A stretch of 47,224 nt of DNA. Source: Advenella faeciporci (GTDB lineage Bacteria > Pseudomonadota > Gammaproteobacteria > Burkholderiales > Burkholderiaceae_B). Below, piece after piece: positions 15,595-24,854 of the stretch (positions are counted from its first letter, which is position 1; every line of letters starts with the position of its first letter). The translations under genes and the position numbers were made by a program. The stretch is taken from the NCBI RefSeq assembly GCF_014652395.1, contig NZ_BMYS01000004.1, forward strand, positions 1 through 47,224. The letters are read 5' to 3'. Below the pieces are notes generated by a model. It worked only from the letters and a program-made list of their open reading frames with translations. It had not been told where the DNA came from and did no database searches.

Positions 15595-16341
15595 TTAACT
15601 TAAGAATTTAACTTCACCATTTGACAAATTGTACATAGCGCCAACGATCTTGATTTTACCTTCTTTTACCAGCCCATCAAGCACGGAGCTGTTTTTGCGA
15701 ATGTTTTCAATCGTGAGCAACACATTCTGCTCGGCAACCGCATCAACGAATTCATAATTGCTGCCGCTGCGTTCACCGGCATAGACAGTTGCCGTAACCG
15801 CTGGCTTGATCTGCTCCAGCAGGCCGGTCAAGTTACCCAGCTCTACACCATTGATGGCGCCTGCAATGGCACCACACGCAGTGTGTCCCATCACCAACAC
15901 CAGTTTTGCACCTGCCACGGCACAGGCAAACTCCATGCTGCCAAGCAGGTCTGGTGTGGAAATATTGCCCGCAATACGTGCGCCAAAAGCATCACCAATA
16001 CCGGTATCAAAAATGATCTCACCCGGCGCACGTGAGTCAATGCAACTCAGGATAACCGCTGCCGGATACTGCCCCGTTGCGGTCATTCTTTTCTGGGCAA
16101 GAAAATCATGTGATTGCATCTTTCCACTACGAAAGCGTTCATTGCCTTCGCGCAGCATATTGATGACCTGGTCAGGTGTCATGGCATCGCGCTGTTCTTG
16201 TGTTAAAGAAGCGGCCGATGCGGTAGCAGGAATAACTGATAGACCAGCTGCCAAAGCTACGCCGGCACTGGCCTTGAACCAGTTACGTCGGGCCTGGTTT
16301 TCTGGAGCACTGGGCTGACAGCAATTATGGTTGTGTTGCAT
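15595..16341 (-). CDS. Exported beta-class carbonic anhydrase (Tat-like signal)
   Basis: This encodes 248 aa. The zinc ligands and catalytic pair are all present: Cys100-x-Asp102-x-Arg104 (SCIDSRAP), and His153/Cys156 (GHTACG). The N-terminus has a twin arginine (A-R18-R19-N-W-F-K) before a hydrophobic stretch and ends in ATASA near residue 43, so it should be exported by Tat, probably folded with zinc. A His/Cys-rich start (MQHNHNCC) precedes the signal. It hydrates CO2 in the periplasm. It is divergent from a DJ-1-like gene. Confidence 0.92.
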   Translation of the reverse strand: MQHNHNCCQPSAPENQARRNWFKASAGVALAAGLSVIPATASAASLTQEQRDAMTPDQVINMLREGNERFRSGKMQSHDFLAQKRMTATGQYPAAVILSCIDSRAPGEIIFDTGIGDAFGARIAGNISTPDLLGSMEFACAVAGAKLVLVMGHTACGAIAGAINGVELGNLTGLLEQIKPAVTATVYAGERSGSNYEFVDAVAEQNVLLTIENIRKNSSVLDGLVKEGKIKIVGAMYNLSNGEVKFLS

Positions 16342-16722
16342 AAATTTCTCCCATGAGAATATTTTGTCTGCATCAATACGCCAAGCAAGGAATTACTGAG
16401 CATACCAATGATTACTCTACTTCAGGATAAACGTCATTACCATTAACCAAACATTTAAAGTAAAGGCTACTTAATACTTTCAATTAATAACTTATTATTG
16501 ATTGAATTGTTAAATTTAACATTCGCCTTACGTTTAAACCAGTCATGAAAAGTTAATTTTAGTCAAGAAAATACTACCATTAGTTACTTAAAGCAATCTG
16601 ATCCACTTTGCTAACGCGAACTTGATCGCCTTGGCCTTAATGCCTTAATTGCAAAACAGGCCGCCCACAAAAAGCATGATCATATACAATCACAGAAACG
16701 ACCTTGCCAATTGGAGAAAACA
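16342..16722. other. Long AT-rich divergent intergenic region
   Basis: The gap of 381 bp separates the divergent carbonic anhydrase and DJ-1-like genes. It is AT-rich with an imperfect inverted repeat around 16481-16505 (CAATTAATAA...TTATTATTG). It must hold both promoters. I see no ORF, RNA gene or known riboswitch. Confidence 0.4.
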
Positions 16723-17403
16723 ATGTCCGTACTGATCGTGTTAACGTCTAATGACAAAATGGGTGATTCCGGTAAAGCAACCGGGGTGTGGCTGGAGGAA
16801 TTCCTTGCTCCCTATTATATTTTTACCGACAGGGGCATTCCCGTAGAGCTGGCAACACCCAAAGGCGGGGCAGTGCCTGTTGATCCAGCTTCGGTTGCCG
16901 CCCTTGAAGAATCCGCTTTGTACAAGCGTTACAAGAATGACACCAAGCTGCAGCAATTGATGCAAAACACCGTCGTGCTGAAAAAAACCTTCGCGACCGG
17001 CCACGATGCCATTTTCTATCCTGGTGGGCATGGCCCTTTGTGGGATCTTCGTTACGATGAGCACTCAAAAAAACTCATTCAGGATTTCTGGAATAACGAC
17101 AAAATTGTTGCGGCCGTTTGTCATGCCGGATGCGTTTTGCTGGACGTCATTAACCAGGATGGCACTGCGCTTGTCAAGGACAAAAAACTGACCGGCTTTA
17201 GCAATGAAGAGGAAATAGCGGTTGCCTGTGAGGGTATTGTGCCCTATTTGCTTGAAACCGAATTGATTAATAAAGGAGCCCAATTCAGCAAGGCGGGAAA
17301 TTGGGAAGCGCATGTGGTAATTGATGGCAGGCTGATTACCGGACAGAACCCGGCTTCTTCAGAAAAAGTGGCCCTGGCGCTGGTTAAAATGCTGAAAAGA
17401 TAA
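16723..17403 (+). CDS. DJ-1/PfpI-family protein (Hsp31-like glutamine amidotransferase fold)
   Basis: This encodes 226 aa from the ATG at 16723 with GGAG upstream; a TTG four codons earlier is unlikely. The family triad is visible: Glu25 (WLEEFLAPY), nucleophile Cys133 followed by His134 in AAVCHAGCVLL, and FYPGGHGPLWDL before it. Members of this group act as glyoxalase III, deglycase-like enzymes or chaperones against reactive carbonyls. It is alone and ends at a strong shared terminator. Confidence 0.9.
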   Translation: MSVLIVLTSNDKMGDSGKATGVWLEEFLAPYYIFTDRGIPVELATPKGGAVPVDPASVAALEESALYKRYKNDTKLQQLMQNTVVLKKTFATGHDAIFYPGGHGPLWDLRYDEHSKKLIQDFWNNDKIVAAVCHAGCVLLDVINQDGTALVKDKKLTGFSNEEEIAVACEGIVPYLLETELINKGAQFSKAGNWEAHVVIDGRLITGQNPASSEKVALALVKMLKR

Positions 17404-17446
17404 CGTAACAGTCAAATAATTTCAACGCCATCTCCCTTTGCAAAAA

Positions 17447-17473
17447 ACAGAGCGCCCAATCCAGGCGCTCTGT
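17447..17473. terminator. Bidirectional rho-independent terminator
   Basis: A perfect 10-bp stem (ACAGAGCGCC / GGCGCTCTGT) with a 7-nt loop is flanked by an A-run on the left and TTT on the right. It lies between the convergent DJ-1-like gene and the amidohydrolase gene and can end both transcripts. Confidence 0.85.
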
Positions 17474-17515
17474 TTTCATGCATTAAGCAATATTGTCAGG
17501 TTTTTATCAACCCGC

Positions 17516-18772
17516 TTATTTGGTTTTCCTGAACAGGTCCAGTTCAACTTCAAAGCTGGGTTCGGGTTTTTTGAAAAGGTATTCGCCGTTACGGATAGAG
17601 GCCAACACATCAGCACGCTGGCGCACTGCCTCGAAAGCGGACGTGGCATCCAATACCAGGAAGTTGGCCGGTTTGCCTGCCTCAAGACCGTACTGGTCTT
17701 CAACCTGCAAGGTTTTGGCACCGTTATAGGTAATCAGGTCCAGGGCCTTTTCAATTTCCGGATATGACATGGTTTGTGCCAGGTGAATGCCGTTATCCAG
17801 AATATTCATCATGTTGCCATTGCCCAGCGGGTACCACGGATCATTGATGGAGTCCTGGGCAAAACACACGTTAATGCCCGCATCCCATAGCTCTTTAACA
17901 CGGGTAATGCCGCGACGTTTGGGATAGCTGTCCTGACGGCCTTGCAGGTAGGCGTTTTCAGTGGGAGGGCAAATAAAATTAAGACCTGATTTCTGAAACA
18001 GGCCCATCATGCGGAATGCATAGGCATTATCGGCAGAGCCGAAAGAACAGGTATGGCTGGCCGCAGTCCGGGCACCTATTCCCTCAACCATCACCAAGGC
18101 ATTCAGCAGCTCTACAAAACGGCTATGGGTATCATCGGTCTCATCGCAATGAACGTCAATCAACTTGTTGTACTTGATGGCCAGCTCAACAGTACGGTGA
18201 ACCGATTTCTCACCAAATTCCCTGGCCCATTCAAAATGCGGAATGCCACCTACGCAATCAGCACCCATTTTCAGGGCTTCCTCAACCATTTCATCACCGC
18301 CCTTATAAGCGTACATGCCTTCCTGCGGAAAAGCCACGATCTGAATGGTGACATTGTCTTTTAACTGTTCACGCAATTCCAGCATGGCTTTTAACCCGGT
18401 CAGTTTGGGATCGTCCACATCGATATGGGTACGAATAAACTGGACCCCCTTGGCAACCTCTTCACGAATGCCACGCAAGGCGCGCTCCCTGGCATCTTCA
18501 AGCGTTTGTCCTTTCTTGATATGGTGCCAGCGCTCGATGCCTTCAAACAGCGTACCGGTCGCATTGGCGGCCCCCTCATTGCGACCGGTATATACATAGT
18601 CCAGATGCAAATGAGGATCCACATAAGGCGGTACAACCAGCCTGCCTTTCAGGTCAATTTCCTCCGGGGCGGACGGCAAATGATTGCCAATCTGCGTGAT
18701 CACCCCATTTTCCACAAGGATTTCCGTCGCATTATCATGACGATAAAGGCGGGCATTGATAAATTTCTTCAC
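17516..18772 (-). CDS. CodA-like amidohydrolase (cytosine deaminase family)
   Basis: This encodes 418 aa. The GTG at 18772 is chosen because AGGAG lies 9 nt upstream; the ORF extension crosses the tRNA gene. Metal ligands match E. coli CodA: His54/His56 (DPHLHLDY), VHCDETDDTHSRFVE, ASHTCSFGSADNAY, and the Asp of FAQDSINDPWYPLG. The substrate glutamine region IVAFPQEG is also kept. At the residue equivalent to CodA Asp314 this protein has Ser (AQDS against GHDD), a position known to affect substrate choice. It is therefore probably a deaminase of a cytosine-like or other heterocyclic compound rather than a certain cytosine deaminase. Confidence 0.85.
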   Translation of the reverse strand: MKKFINARLYRHDNATEILVENGVITQIGNHLPSAPEEIDLKGRLVVPPYVDPHLHLDYVYTGRNEGAANATGTLFEGIERWHHIKKGQTLEDARERALRGIREEVAKGVQFIRTHIDVDDPKLTGLKAMLELREQLKDNVTIQIVAFPQEGMYAYKGGDEMVEEALKMGADCVGGIPHFEWAREFGEKSVHRTVELAIKYNKLIDVHCDETDDTHSRFVELLNALVMVEGIGARTAASHTCSFGSADNAYAFRMMGLFQKSGLNFICPPTENAYLQGRQDSYPKRRGITRVKELWDAGINVCFAQDSINDPWYPLGNGNMMNILDNGIHLAQTMSYPEIEKALDLITYNGAKTLQVEDQYGLEAGKPANFLVLDATSAFEAVRQRADVLASIRNGEYLFKKPEPSFEVELDLFRKTK

Positions 18773-18794
18773 TTTATGACTCTCCTGGATGGAC

Positions 18795-18831
18795 GTTAAA
18801 AACAAAAACGCCAACCCGTTAAGATTGGCGT
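18795..18831 (-). terminator. Terminator after tRNA-Thr
   Basis: On the minus strand a 7-bp stem ACGCCAA/TTGGCGT (18825-18831 pairing with 18808-18814) is followed by TTTTGTTTTT. It ends the tRNA transcript and lies just 23-35 bp before the GTG of the amidohydrolase gene, so any read-through would enter that gene. Confidence 0.8.
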
Positions 18832-18847
18832 AAATGCTTGTTTTTAT

Positions 18848-18923
18848 TGGTGCCGCTTGCCGGAATCGAACTGGCGACCTTTTCATTACGAATGAACTGC
18901 TCTACCGACTGAGCTAAAGCGGC
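18848..18923 (-). tRNA. tRNA-Thr (anticodon CGU)
   Basis: It is 76 nt including the encoded CCA. The acceptor stem pairs GCCGCTT with AAGCGGC. The D-arm contains TAGCTCAGTCGGTAGAGC, the anticodon loop is TTCGTAA (CGT, reads ACG), and the T-arm contains GTTCGATTC. Discriminator base A. A terminator follows directly. Confidence 0.95.
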
Positions 18924-19046
18924 TTGTTATTATTGTTAGTTAAGCTTGGGATTTTATCATTTGAATGGCCTATCGTGCAAATGAACCCTACACCTTCCAC
19001 AAAAACCGCTACACTGACACTTTAGCATTTATATGAACATACACCC

Positions 19047-19289
19047 ATGACATCACTGCCCAAATTTGCCCCAAATGGCTGGCGCCGTCACAGCAACGGT
19101 ACTCTTGAGCATGTTTCAGGCCTCCAGTTTGAGCCCGACCAGGCGGGTGGCATGAAACTGGTTCAATCCTCATTGCTGGTTTTCATTGAAAACGTTAAGA
19201 ATGAAGGGGTTAGCCAGGAACAGGCTGAACGCCTGCTGAAAAAACTGACTTTGCAGGCCAAAGAACACTTTATTGGCCTGCTGCATTAA
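19047..19289 (+). CDS. Small conserved-looking hypothetical protein
   Basis: This encodes 80 aa. The N-terminus is GWRRHSNGTLEHVSGLQFEPDQAGG and the rest is predicted to be helical (VSQEQAERLLKKLTLQAKEHFIGLL). No ribosome-binding site stands out before the ATG and no family is recognised. It sits between tRNA-Thr and a convergent small gene, 9 bp apart. The even amino-acid mix supports a real gene, but the function is unknown. Confidence 0.6.
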   Translation: MTSLPKFAPNGWRRHSNGTLEHVSGLQFEPDQAGGMKLVQSSLLVFIENVKNEGVSQEQAERLLKKLTLQAKEHFIGLLH

Positions 19290-19298
19290 GGCACCCGA

Positions 19299-19568
19299 TT
19301 ATTCTTCCAGGCTGTCCAGCAACTCGGCTATTTCATCCTGGTAGGTTTCCAGCATTTCTACCGGCAGCTCGGCTTCCAGACTATGCGTCATAAAGTTTTC
19401 GGCACAAATCGTAAGCGCATTGGCAACGGCCTGCCTGTCGGTCACGTTTACCATGAGCGCATACAGGCCATGCTGCAAAGCGGCCTGTTGAGCCATGCAT
19501 TGATTCAGGTTATCGGAAAGCTCTACCACCAGTGCTTTCAACTCATCAATTTCATTACTCATACTCAT
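19299..19568 (-). CDS. Small acidic helical hypothetical protein
   Basis: This encodes 89 aa, rich in Glu, Leu and Ala, with a coiled-coil-like start (NEIDELKALVVELSDNLNQCMAQQAALQHGLYALM). It is acidic at the end (YQDEIAELLDSLEE). It is 21 bp downstream of the aminotransferase gene on the same strand and may be co-transcribed with it. No family recognised. Confidence 0.65.
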   Translation of the reverse strand: MSMSNEIDELKALVVELSDNLNQCMAQQAALQHGLYALMVNVTDRQAVANALTICAENFMTHSLEAELPVEMLETYQDEIAELLDSLEE

Positions 19569-19589
19569 AAACAGTGCTTTCCTATTGGC

Positions 19590-20780
19590 TTATTGGCGCA
19601 CTTGCGCAATTAACTCATCCAGCCAGCTTAACATCAAATCGATTTCTTCCTTGCTAATGTTAAGGGCGGGCATGAAGCGCAACAAATTGGTTCGTGGTGC
19701 ATTCAGCAACAGGCCTTCAGGTGCACGAGTACGGGCGGCCTCAACAATCGCATTGCCATCTTCACGATCCAGCATCAGGGCACGTAAAAGACCCAGGCCG
19801 CGCTCACCTTTCATGCCCCATTTGGCAGACAGCTTGTTCAGGCCATCAGACAGGTATTGGGCACGCTCATTAATGCTTTCCATAAAGCCCGGTGCATTCA
19901 GCACATCAAACACGGCCACACCCGCTGCGGTCATGAGTGGGTTACCGTTGTAAGTGCCACCCTGGTCGCCGTGCTCAAAGCATGCCACTTCTTCACGGCA
20001 CAGCAGGGCAGATAATGGCACGCCACCACCGATGCCCTTGCCCAGGGTCATGATATCGGGCTCGATGCCATAGTGCTGGTAGGCAAACATGGTACCGCAA
20101 CGGCCCATGCCGGTTTGCACTTCATCCACAATCAGCAAAATGCCTTTTTCACGGGTTAAGGCACGCAGTTCCCGCATGAACTGCATATCGGCAGGAATCA
20201 CCCCGCCTTCACCCTGCACCGGTTCCAGCATGACGGCAACGGTCTGGTCATCAATAAGCTCACGTACCGAATCCAGATAGTTCATGATGGCTTTTGGAAA
20301 GCCGTCAACCTGGGGCGCAAACTTTTTGTCCCAGCCGGCCTTGCCCGAAGCAGACATGGTGGCCAGGGTACGGCCATGAAAACTGTGGTCAAAGGTAATG
20401 ATTTTGTAAGCGCCATTGCGATGGATTTGCCCCCATTTACGGGCCAGCTTGATGGCACCCTCGTTGGCTTCGGCACCGCTGTTGGCAAAGAACACGCGAT
20501 CAAAGCAGGAAGCGCTGGTAAGGCGATTGGCCAGGTCAATGGATGGCTGGTTGTAAAACCCGGGCGACGGATTGATCAGCACTTTGGCCTGGTGTTCTAT
20601 GGCCTGCACCACCTCGGGCGGACAATGACCCAGACAGTTAACGGCCCAACCCTGCATGATATCAAGGTATCGTCGGCCCTCCTGGTCCTCTAGCCAGGAA
20701 CCTTCCCCTTTGACAAAGATCAGTTCGGGACGGGAGGTGATTTCCATTAACGACTTTACGTCAGCAGGATTAAATGCCAT
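19590..20780 (-). CDS. argD: Acetylornithine aminotransferase-like class III aminotransferase
   Basis: This encodes 396 aa from the ATG at 20780 (AAAGGAATTGTC before it). It is a fold-I PLP enzyme: VFFANSGAEANEGAIKLARKWG, FHGRTLATMSASGK, VMLEPVQGEGGV, LIVDEVQTGMGRCG, and the PLP lysine in TLGKGIGGGVPLSALL. The length and motifs suit ArgD (acetylornithine to glutamate semialdehyde, arginine biosynthesis), though related 4-aminobutyrate or succinylornithine transaminases are similar. It is not next to other arg genes. Confidence 0.88.
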   Translation of the reverse strand: MAFNPADVKSLMEITSRPELIFVKGEGSWLEDQEGRRYLDIMQGWAVNCLGHCPPEVVQAIEHQAKVLINPSPGFYNQPSIDLANRLTSASCFDRVFFANSGAEANEGAIKLARKWGQIHRNGAYKIITFDHSFHGRTLATMSASGKAGWDKKFAPQVDGFPKAIMNYLDSVRELIDDQTVAVMLEPVQGEGGVIPADMQFMRELRALTREKGILLIVDEVQTGMGRCGTMFAYQHYGIEPDIMTLGKGIGGGVPLSALLCREEVACFEHGDQGGTYNGNPLMTAAGVAVFDVLNAPGFMESINERAQYLSDGLNKLSAKWGMKGERGLGLLRALMLDREDGNAIVEAARTRAPEGLLLNAPRTNLLRFMPALNISKEEIDLMLSWLDELIAQVRQ

Positions 20781-21019
20781 GACAATTCCTTTCAGGGGCA
20801 ATGAACTAAACTAAACAAAACAGACACCGCATTTTAGTCAAAATCCCCGTGACTGTGCGATTAAAACCGATTCTGTGGGCAAAGTTACACACCCGTATCC
20901 TGCTGAAACAACGATCGCTTCCCAAAAGTGCACTCGCCTTTATATTTAGCGATCCTTTTTGCCTTTTTCAGTTATCATGAAGCCTGCCTTTGAATAAACC
21001 TTTTTCGGAAGTTACCACT

Positions 21020-21478
21020 ATGTTCGATGTCCTGGTTTATCTCTTTGAAAACTACTATACACCCGATGCTTGCCCGTCTACCGACGTGCTCACCAAGCGT
21101 TTAGTGGCCGCTGGCTTCGAACATGAAGACATTAGCGATGCCATTGGCTGGCTGTATGGTCTTGCCGAAACCACTGAACAAAGCGGTGAGTTGTCGGACA
21201 TGTCTGCCACCAGCACACGTGTTTATGCAAATTTTGAACAACTGCATCTGGGTCCTGAAGCCATCGGTTTTCTCTGTTTTCTGGAAAACTCCGGTGCCAT
21301 CACACCCGCACTGCGTGAAATCGTAATCGACCGCGCCATGGCCACCCCCGATGCCCCGGTGTCTCTTGAGCATTTTAAAATCATTACCTTAATGGTGCTC
21401 TGGAGCCAGGAAGCCGAAGTGGATCACCTGGTTCTGGAAGAGCTGCTCACCGATGACGGAGCCAAACTCCTGCACTAA
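21020..21478 (+). CDS. smg: Smg family protein (DUF494)
   Basis: This encodes 152 aa from the ATG at 21020 ([16 protein letters not shown]), the standard start of the family; a TTG ten codons upstream opens the same frame. Smg is a small helical protein of unclear function, often near dprA, topA or fmt genes. Here it is followed by and overlaps gluQ by 26 nt, which points to translational coupling. Confidence 0.9.
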   Translation: MFDVLVYLFENYYTPDACPSTDVLTKRLVAAGFEHEDISDAIGWLYGLAETTEQSGELSDMSATSTRVYANFEQLHLGPEAIGFLCFLENSGAITPALREIVIDRAMATPDAPVSLEHFKIITLMVLWSQEAEVDHLVLEELLTDDGAKLLH

Positions 21479-22367
21479 TTACATTGGCCGTTTTGCGCCC
21501 AGCCCCAGCGGACCGTTACACGACGGCTCGCTGGTGGCCGCCATGGCCAGCTATCTTGATGCCCGTGCCCACCACGGCCAGTGGCTGCTGCGTATTGAAG
21601 ACATTGATACCCCGCGTGTGGTGGCCGGGGCCGATCACACCATCATGCAACAATTGCAGGCCCTTGGCATGCACTGGGACGGCCCGGTCATCTGGCAGTC
21701 ATCACGCCTGAACCGTTATCAGGAAGTATTCAATCAACTGAAAGAGCGCGGGCTTATCTACGGCTGCGCCTGCACCCGCAAGGAAATTGTCAGTAACGCC
21801 ATTGAAAATGGCAGGCTCGGTCTGCATGGCGAACGCCCTTATGCCGGCACCTGTCGCCATGGTATTGCCGGCAACCGCCCTGCCCGGGCCTGGCGCCTTG
21901 TCATGCCCGAAGGCATCGTCCGTTTTGTGGACCGCTGGCAGGGAGAACAAAGCCAGGATGTTGTCAATGAAGTGGGGGACATTATTGTTAAACGTGCCGA
22001 TGGCCTGTTTGCCTACCAGCTGGTGGTGGTCATTGATGATCATGACCAGGGTGTGACCGACATTGTGCGGGGCAATGACCTGCTAAGCTCAACCGCCCGC
22101 CAGCATTGCATTGCCCGCATGCTGGGTTATCCCACTCCCCGCATGATGCATGTTCCCCTGGTTCTGGATGAAAACGGACGCAAACTGTCCAAACAGAACC
22201 ATGCCACCGCGATTGATATACAAAACCCGCTGACCAGCCTGGGTAAAGCCTGGCTGGCTCTGGGGTTTGACCCCTTGCCAGCGGGCAACGTAACGCAATT
22301 CTGGCAACAGGCCGTGCCGGTGTGGCACCGGCGCTTTGGGCTGCTGCCGGTGCACCCTACGCTTTAA
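21453..22367 (+). CDS. gluQ: Glutamyl-Q tRNA(Asp) synthetase
   Basis: This encodes 304 aa, a paralogue of glutamyl-tRNA synthetase lacking the anticodon domain. It charges glutamate onto queuosine in tRNA-Asp. Motifs: [20 protein letters not shown] (HIGH-like), the zinc site YGCACTR plus [17 protein letters not shown], and KLSKQN (KMSKS-like). The ATG at 21453 lies inside the end of smg. Its TAA (22365-22367) overlaps the stop of the convergent tcuB. Confidence 0.95.
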   Translation: MTEPNSCTNYIGRFAPSPSGPLHDGSLVAAMASYLDARAHHGQWLLRIEDIDTPRVVAGADHTIMQQLQALGMHWDGPVIWQSSRLNRYQEVFNQLKERGLIYGCACTRKEIVSNAIENGRLGLHGERPYAGTCRHGIAGNRPARAWRLVMPEGIVRFVDRWQGEQSQDVVNEVGDIIVKRADGLFAYQLVVVIDDHDQGVTDIVRGNDLLSSTARQHCIARMLGYPTPRMMHVPLVLDENGRKLSKQNHATAIDIQNPLTSLGKAWLALGFDPLPAGNVTQFWQQAVPVWHRRFGLLPVHPTL

Positions 22368-23455
22368 TGCAAAGGTTTTTCTTTGGCGTATTTAATCAAT
22401 GCGCCCAGCCTGTACAAACCATGCACAAACTTGCCAAAAGGCATGGTTATGAACAAAGACAGAATAACGGCCAAATGAATCACCAGCAAAGTCGCCAGTG
22501 CCGGTGTTTCCCTGAAAACCATCAGCGCAAGACCGGTAACCGCAGCCAGGAACAATTGTGCAATGAACGCGTAATCCATGCCCATCTGCCTGATATTCAC
22601 AATGGCCGGGTCCGCTTTGCGTTTGAGCCAAAACTGTCCCGCTGTACCAATTGCCAGGCTAATGCCGCCAATGGTTCCTGTGAGTTTGGGCAAACTGAAA
22701 AAATTGTACGGTGCCTGCCAGCCAAACACATAGTGAAAAATCGTACCAGACACGGTTGCGGCAAAACACAGCATGAACCCATAAAAAGTGAAGTGATGGA
22801 AACGTCGACGCCACGGAGAAATTTCATCATCCGGGTAAGTACATCCGGTTTTCACATTGCCATGCAAGTATTTCAGGCTGAATGCATCGGCCATCCCCTC
22901 TTTGACGTTTTTCCACGATAACAGCTCACCCGGCTTTTCACCCGTATCTTTCAGGAAAGCCCGAAAACCCATTATCAGCGCCGTCACTACCCAAAGGGCT
23001 GCCAAACCAAACACCGTTACCAATACACCATGCGGGAAAATAGCGTAGAAATCTCCGGCTGGCGCAGAAGAAAGGCCATTTGAAAACAAGGTTGCCACAC
23101 CTAAAAGAACAATAAGGGCCAACATAAAAAACAGGCTGCTCAATAAACCGCTTTTTTCAAAACCACGCGCAATGCCACGCGGCCAGGCATAACTTTGATA
23201 GGTCGTTTGACGCACCGCAGCCAGTTGTACCGGCAAATTCACATTAAATTCATGCGGTGGCGCATACTGGCAGGCGTAGTAACATTCGCTACAGTTATGA
23301 CATAAATTGGCCAGATAATTTATATCGCCCTTGGTAAAATCCAGCCGTTGCTCCATAGCAGGGAACACGGCACAGAATCCTTCACAATAACGACATGAAT
23401 TACAAATACCCACAGAATGACGGGCATCTTCAATCAATTTTTCAAGCTGTTGCAT
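22364..23455 (-). CDS. tcuB: Tricarballylate utilization protein B (4Fe-4S, membrane)
   Basis: This encodes 363 aa from the ATG at 23455, which overlaps the end of tcuA by 14 nt. The N-terminus has two [4Fe-4S] Cys groups ([15 protein letters not shown] and [16 protein letters not shown]). Six or so membrane segments follow ([37 protein letters not shown]). In Salmonella TcuB reoxidises the FAD of TcuA by passing electrons to the quinone pool. The gene order tcuA-tcuB is kept. Confidence 0.93.
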   Translation of the reverse strand: MQQLEKLIEDARHSVGICNSCRYCEGFCAVFPAMEQRLDFTKGDINYLANLCHNCSECYYACQYAPPHEFNVNLPVQLAAVRQTTYQSYAWPRGIARGFEKSGLLSSLFFMLALIVLLGVATLFSNGLSSAPAGDFYAIFPHGVLVTVFGLAALWVVTALIMGFRAFLKDTGEKPGELLSWKNVKEGMADAFSLKYLHGNVKTGCTYPDDEISPWRRRFHHFTFYGFMLCFAATVSGTIFHYVFGWQAPYNFFSLPKLTGTIGGISLAIGTAGQFWLKRKADPAIVNIRQMGMDYAFIAQLFLAAVTGLALMVFRETPALATLLVIHLAVILSLFITMPFGKFVHGLYRLGALIKYAKEKPLH

Positions 23456-24836
23456 GCTTTGCTGCCTCCTTGCCGGCAATCCTGCCAAATACCGTACCAA
23501 TTGCCATACCAAATCCGGCAACATAACCTTTACTTAAAATATTTCCTGCCATGATTTCTCCGGCAGCAAATACATTTTTCGACACCACTTCATCTTGCAT
23601 GACAACCCTGGCCTCACGGGTAACCTTGACCCCCATGTAGGTAAAGGTAATACCCGTCGCCAGTGGATAGGCATAAAACGGACCCTGATCTATTTTGCGG
23701 GCCCAATGACTTTTATTCGGCTGCAAGCCCTGTGTATGGCAATCATCAAGCTTATTGTGATCAAAGTTGCCGGCCACTACAGCGGCATTGAACTGTGCAA
23801 CCGTCTCTTGGACGGTATCCACGGGAAGCCCCAGTTTTTCTGCCAAGGCTGGAATCGTATCAGCCACAATAGATTTGAAAACCGACGGCATGAAGTGACC
23901 GATTGCCTTTGAGTCAATAATGCAATAGGCGATCTGATCGGGTTGCCCGGCCACCAGACGTCCCCAGATGGCATAACGTTTGGGCCAGAAGTCCTCGCCC
24001 TCATCGTAAAAACGCCTTCCTTCTTTGTTCACCACGATACCCAGGGAGACACAATCGACCCGGGTCACGATGCCACCATCATAGCGTGGGGAACGGGCGT
24101 CAATGGCAACCGCATGTCCCTGGGTAGGATCACCAATAATGCAGGCGTTATTACGCATCAGCTCGCGTAGCATGACCCCTTCGTTAAAGCGGGTGCCACG
24201 TATGATAAAGTTACGCGCACTGGGGCCCCATGCCTCTTCCAGCCACTCCCGGTTCGATTCAAACCCACCAGAGGCGATCACTACAGAACGTGCATTTATC
24301 CTGATTTTTCTGCCCTTGCAGACAGCCTCGACACTTTCACATTCTCCGTTGGAAAAATTCAGGGTGTGGGCTTGCGTTTCGTAAAGGATTTGCACACCCG
24401 CTTTTTCTGCTGCCTTGAAATAAGCATTGACCAGGGCTTTGCCACCGCCCAGAAAAAATGCATTGGTTCGTCCCAAGTGCAACGTACCACCCAGGGATGG
24501 CTGAAAACGCACGCCATGCGCTTTCATCCAGTCAGTGCAGGATGCGGTTTCACGAATGACATAACGCGCCATTTCCTCATTCGTTTCCCCCCCTGTTACC
24601 CGAAACACATCCTGAAAATATTCATCTTCGGTATAAGCATCGGTTAAGACATCGGTTGGCGCGTCATGCATACAACGCAAGTTGCGGGTATGGCTGCTGT
24701 TTCCGCCACGCCATTCCCGTGGGGCACTTTCTATCAGAATGACAGACGCCTTTTGCTCACGCGCCGACAATGCGGCACACAGCGCAGCATTACCACCGCC
24801 AACCACCAGAACATCACATGATAATGTATCTTTCAA
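23442..24836 (-). CDS. tcuA: FAD-dependent tricarballylate dehydrogenase
   Basis: This encodes 464 aa. A TTG at 24836 is the likely start, with GAGGA just upstream; an ATG 21 codons further lies in the promoter. The FAD site is CDVLVVGGGNAALCAALSAREQ, and the C-terminus carries the family's FAAGEIMAGNILSKGYVAGFGMAIGTVFGRIAG. TcuA oxidises tricarballylate to cis-aconitate, which then enters the TCA cycle. In Salmonella a TcuC permease and a LysR regulator (TcuR) complete the locus; here a GntR regulator and a Bug receptor are present instead. Confidence 0.93.
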   Translation of the reverse strand: MKDTLSCDVLVVGGGNAALCAALSAREQKASVILIESAPREWRGGNSSHTRNLRCMHDAPTDVLTDAYTEDEYFQDVFRVTGGETNEEMARYVIRETASCTDWMKAHGVRFQPSLGGTLHLGRTNAFFLGGGKALVNAYFKAAEKAGVQILYETQAHTLNFSNGECESVEAVCKGRKIRINARSVVIASGGFESNREWLEEAWGPSARNFIIRGTRFNEGVMLRELMRNNACIIGDPTQGHAVAIDARSPRYDGGIVTRVDCVSLGIVVNKEGRRFYDEGEDFWPKRYAIWGRLVAGQPDQIAYCIIDSKAIGHFMPSVFKSIVADTIPALAEKLGLPVDTVQETVAQFNAAVVAGNFDHNKLDDCHTQGLQPNKSHWARKIDQGPFYAYPLATGITFTYMGVKVTREARVVMQDEVVSKNVFAAGEIMAGNILSKGYVAGFGMAIGTVFGRIAGKEAAKHATA

Positions 24837-24854
24837 GGCTTCCTCTCTATTAAT

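Noticed and set aside
17516-18886. Extended N-terminus of the amidohydrolase
   Set aside because: The extra 38 codons are the tRNA-Thr gene and its terminator read as protein. The GTG at 18772 has a good ribosome-binding site and fits the family.
18848-18923. tRNA-Thr as an integration site of a mobile island
   Set aside because: No integrase gene and no second copy of the tRNA 3' end were seen nearby, and the flanking genes look chromosomal.
20913-20954. GATCGCT/AGCGATC inverted repeat before smg
   Set aside because: The arms are only 7 bp and 28 bp apart, with no sign of function beyond chance.
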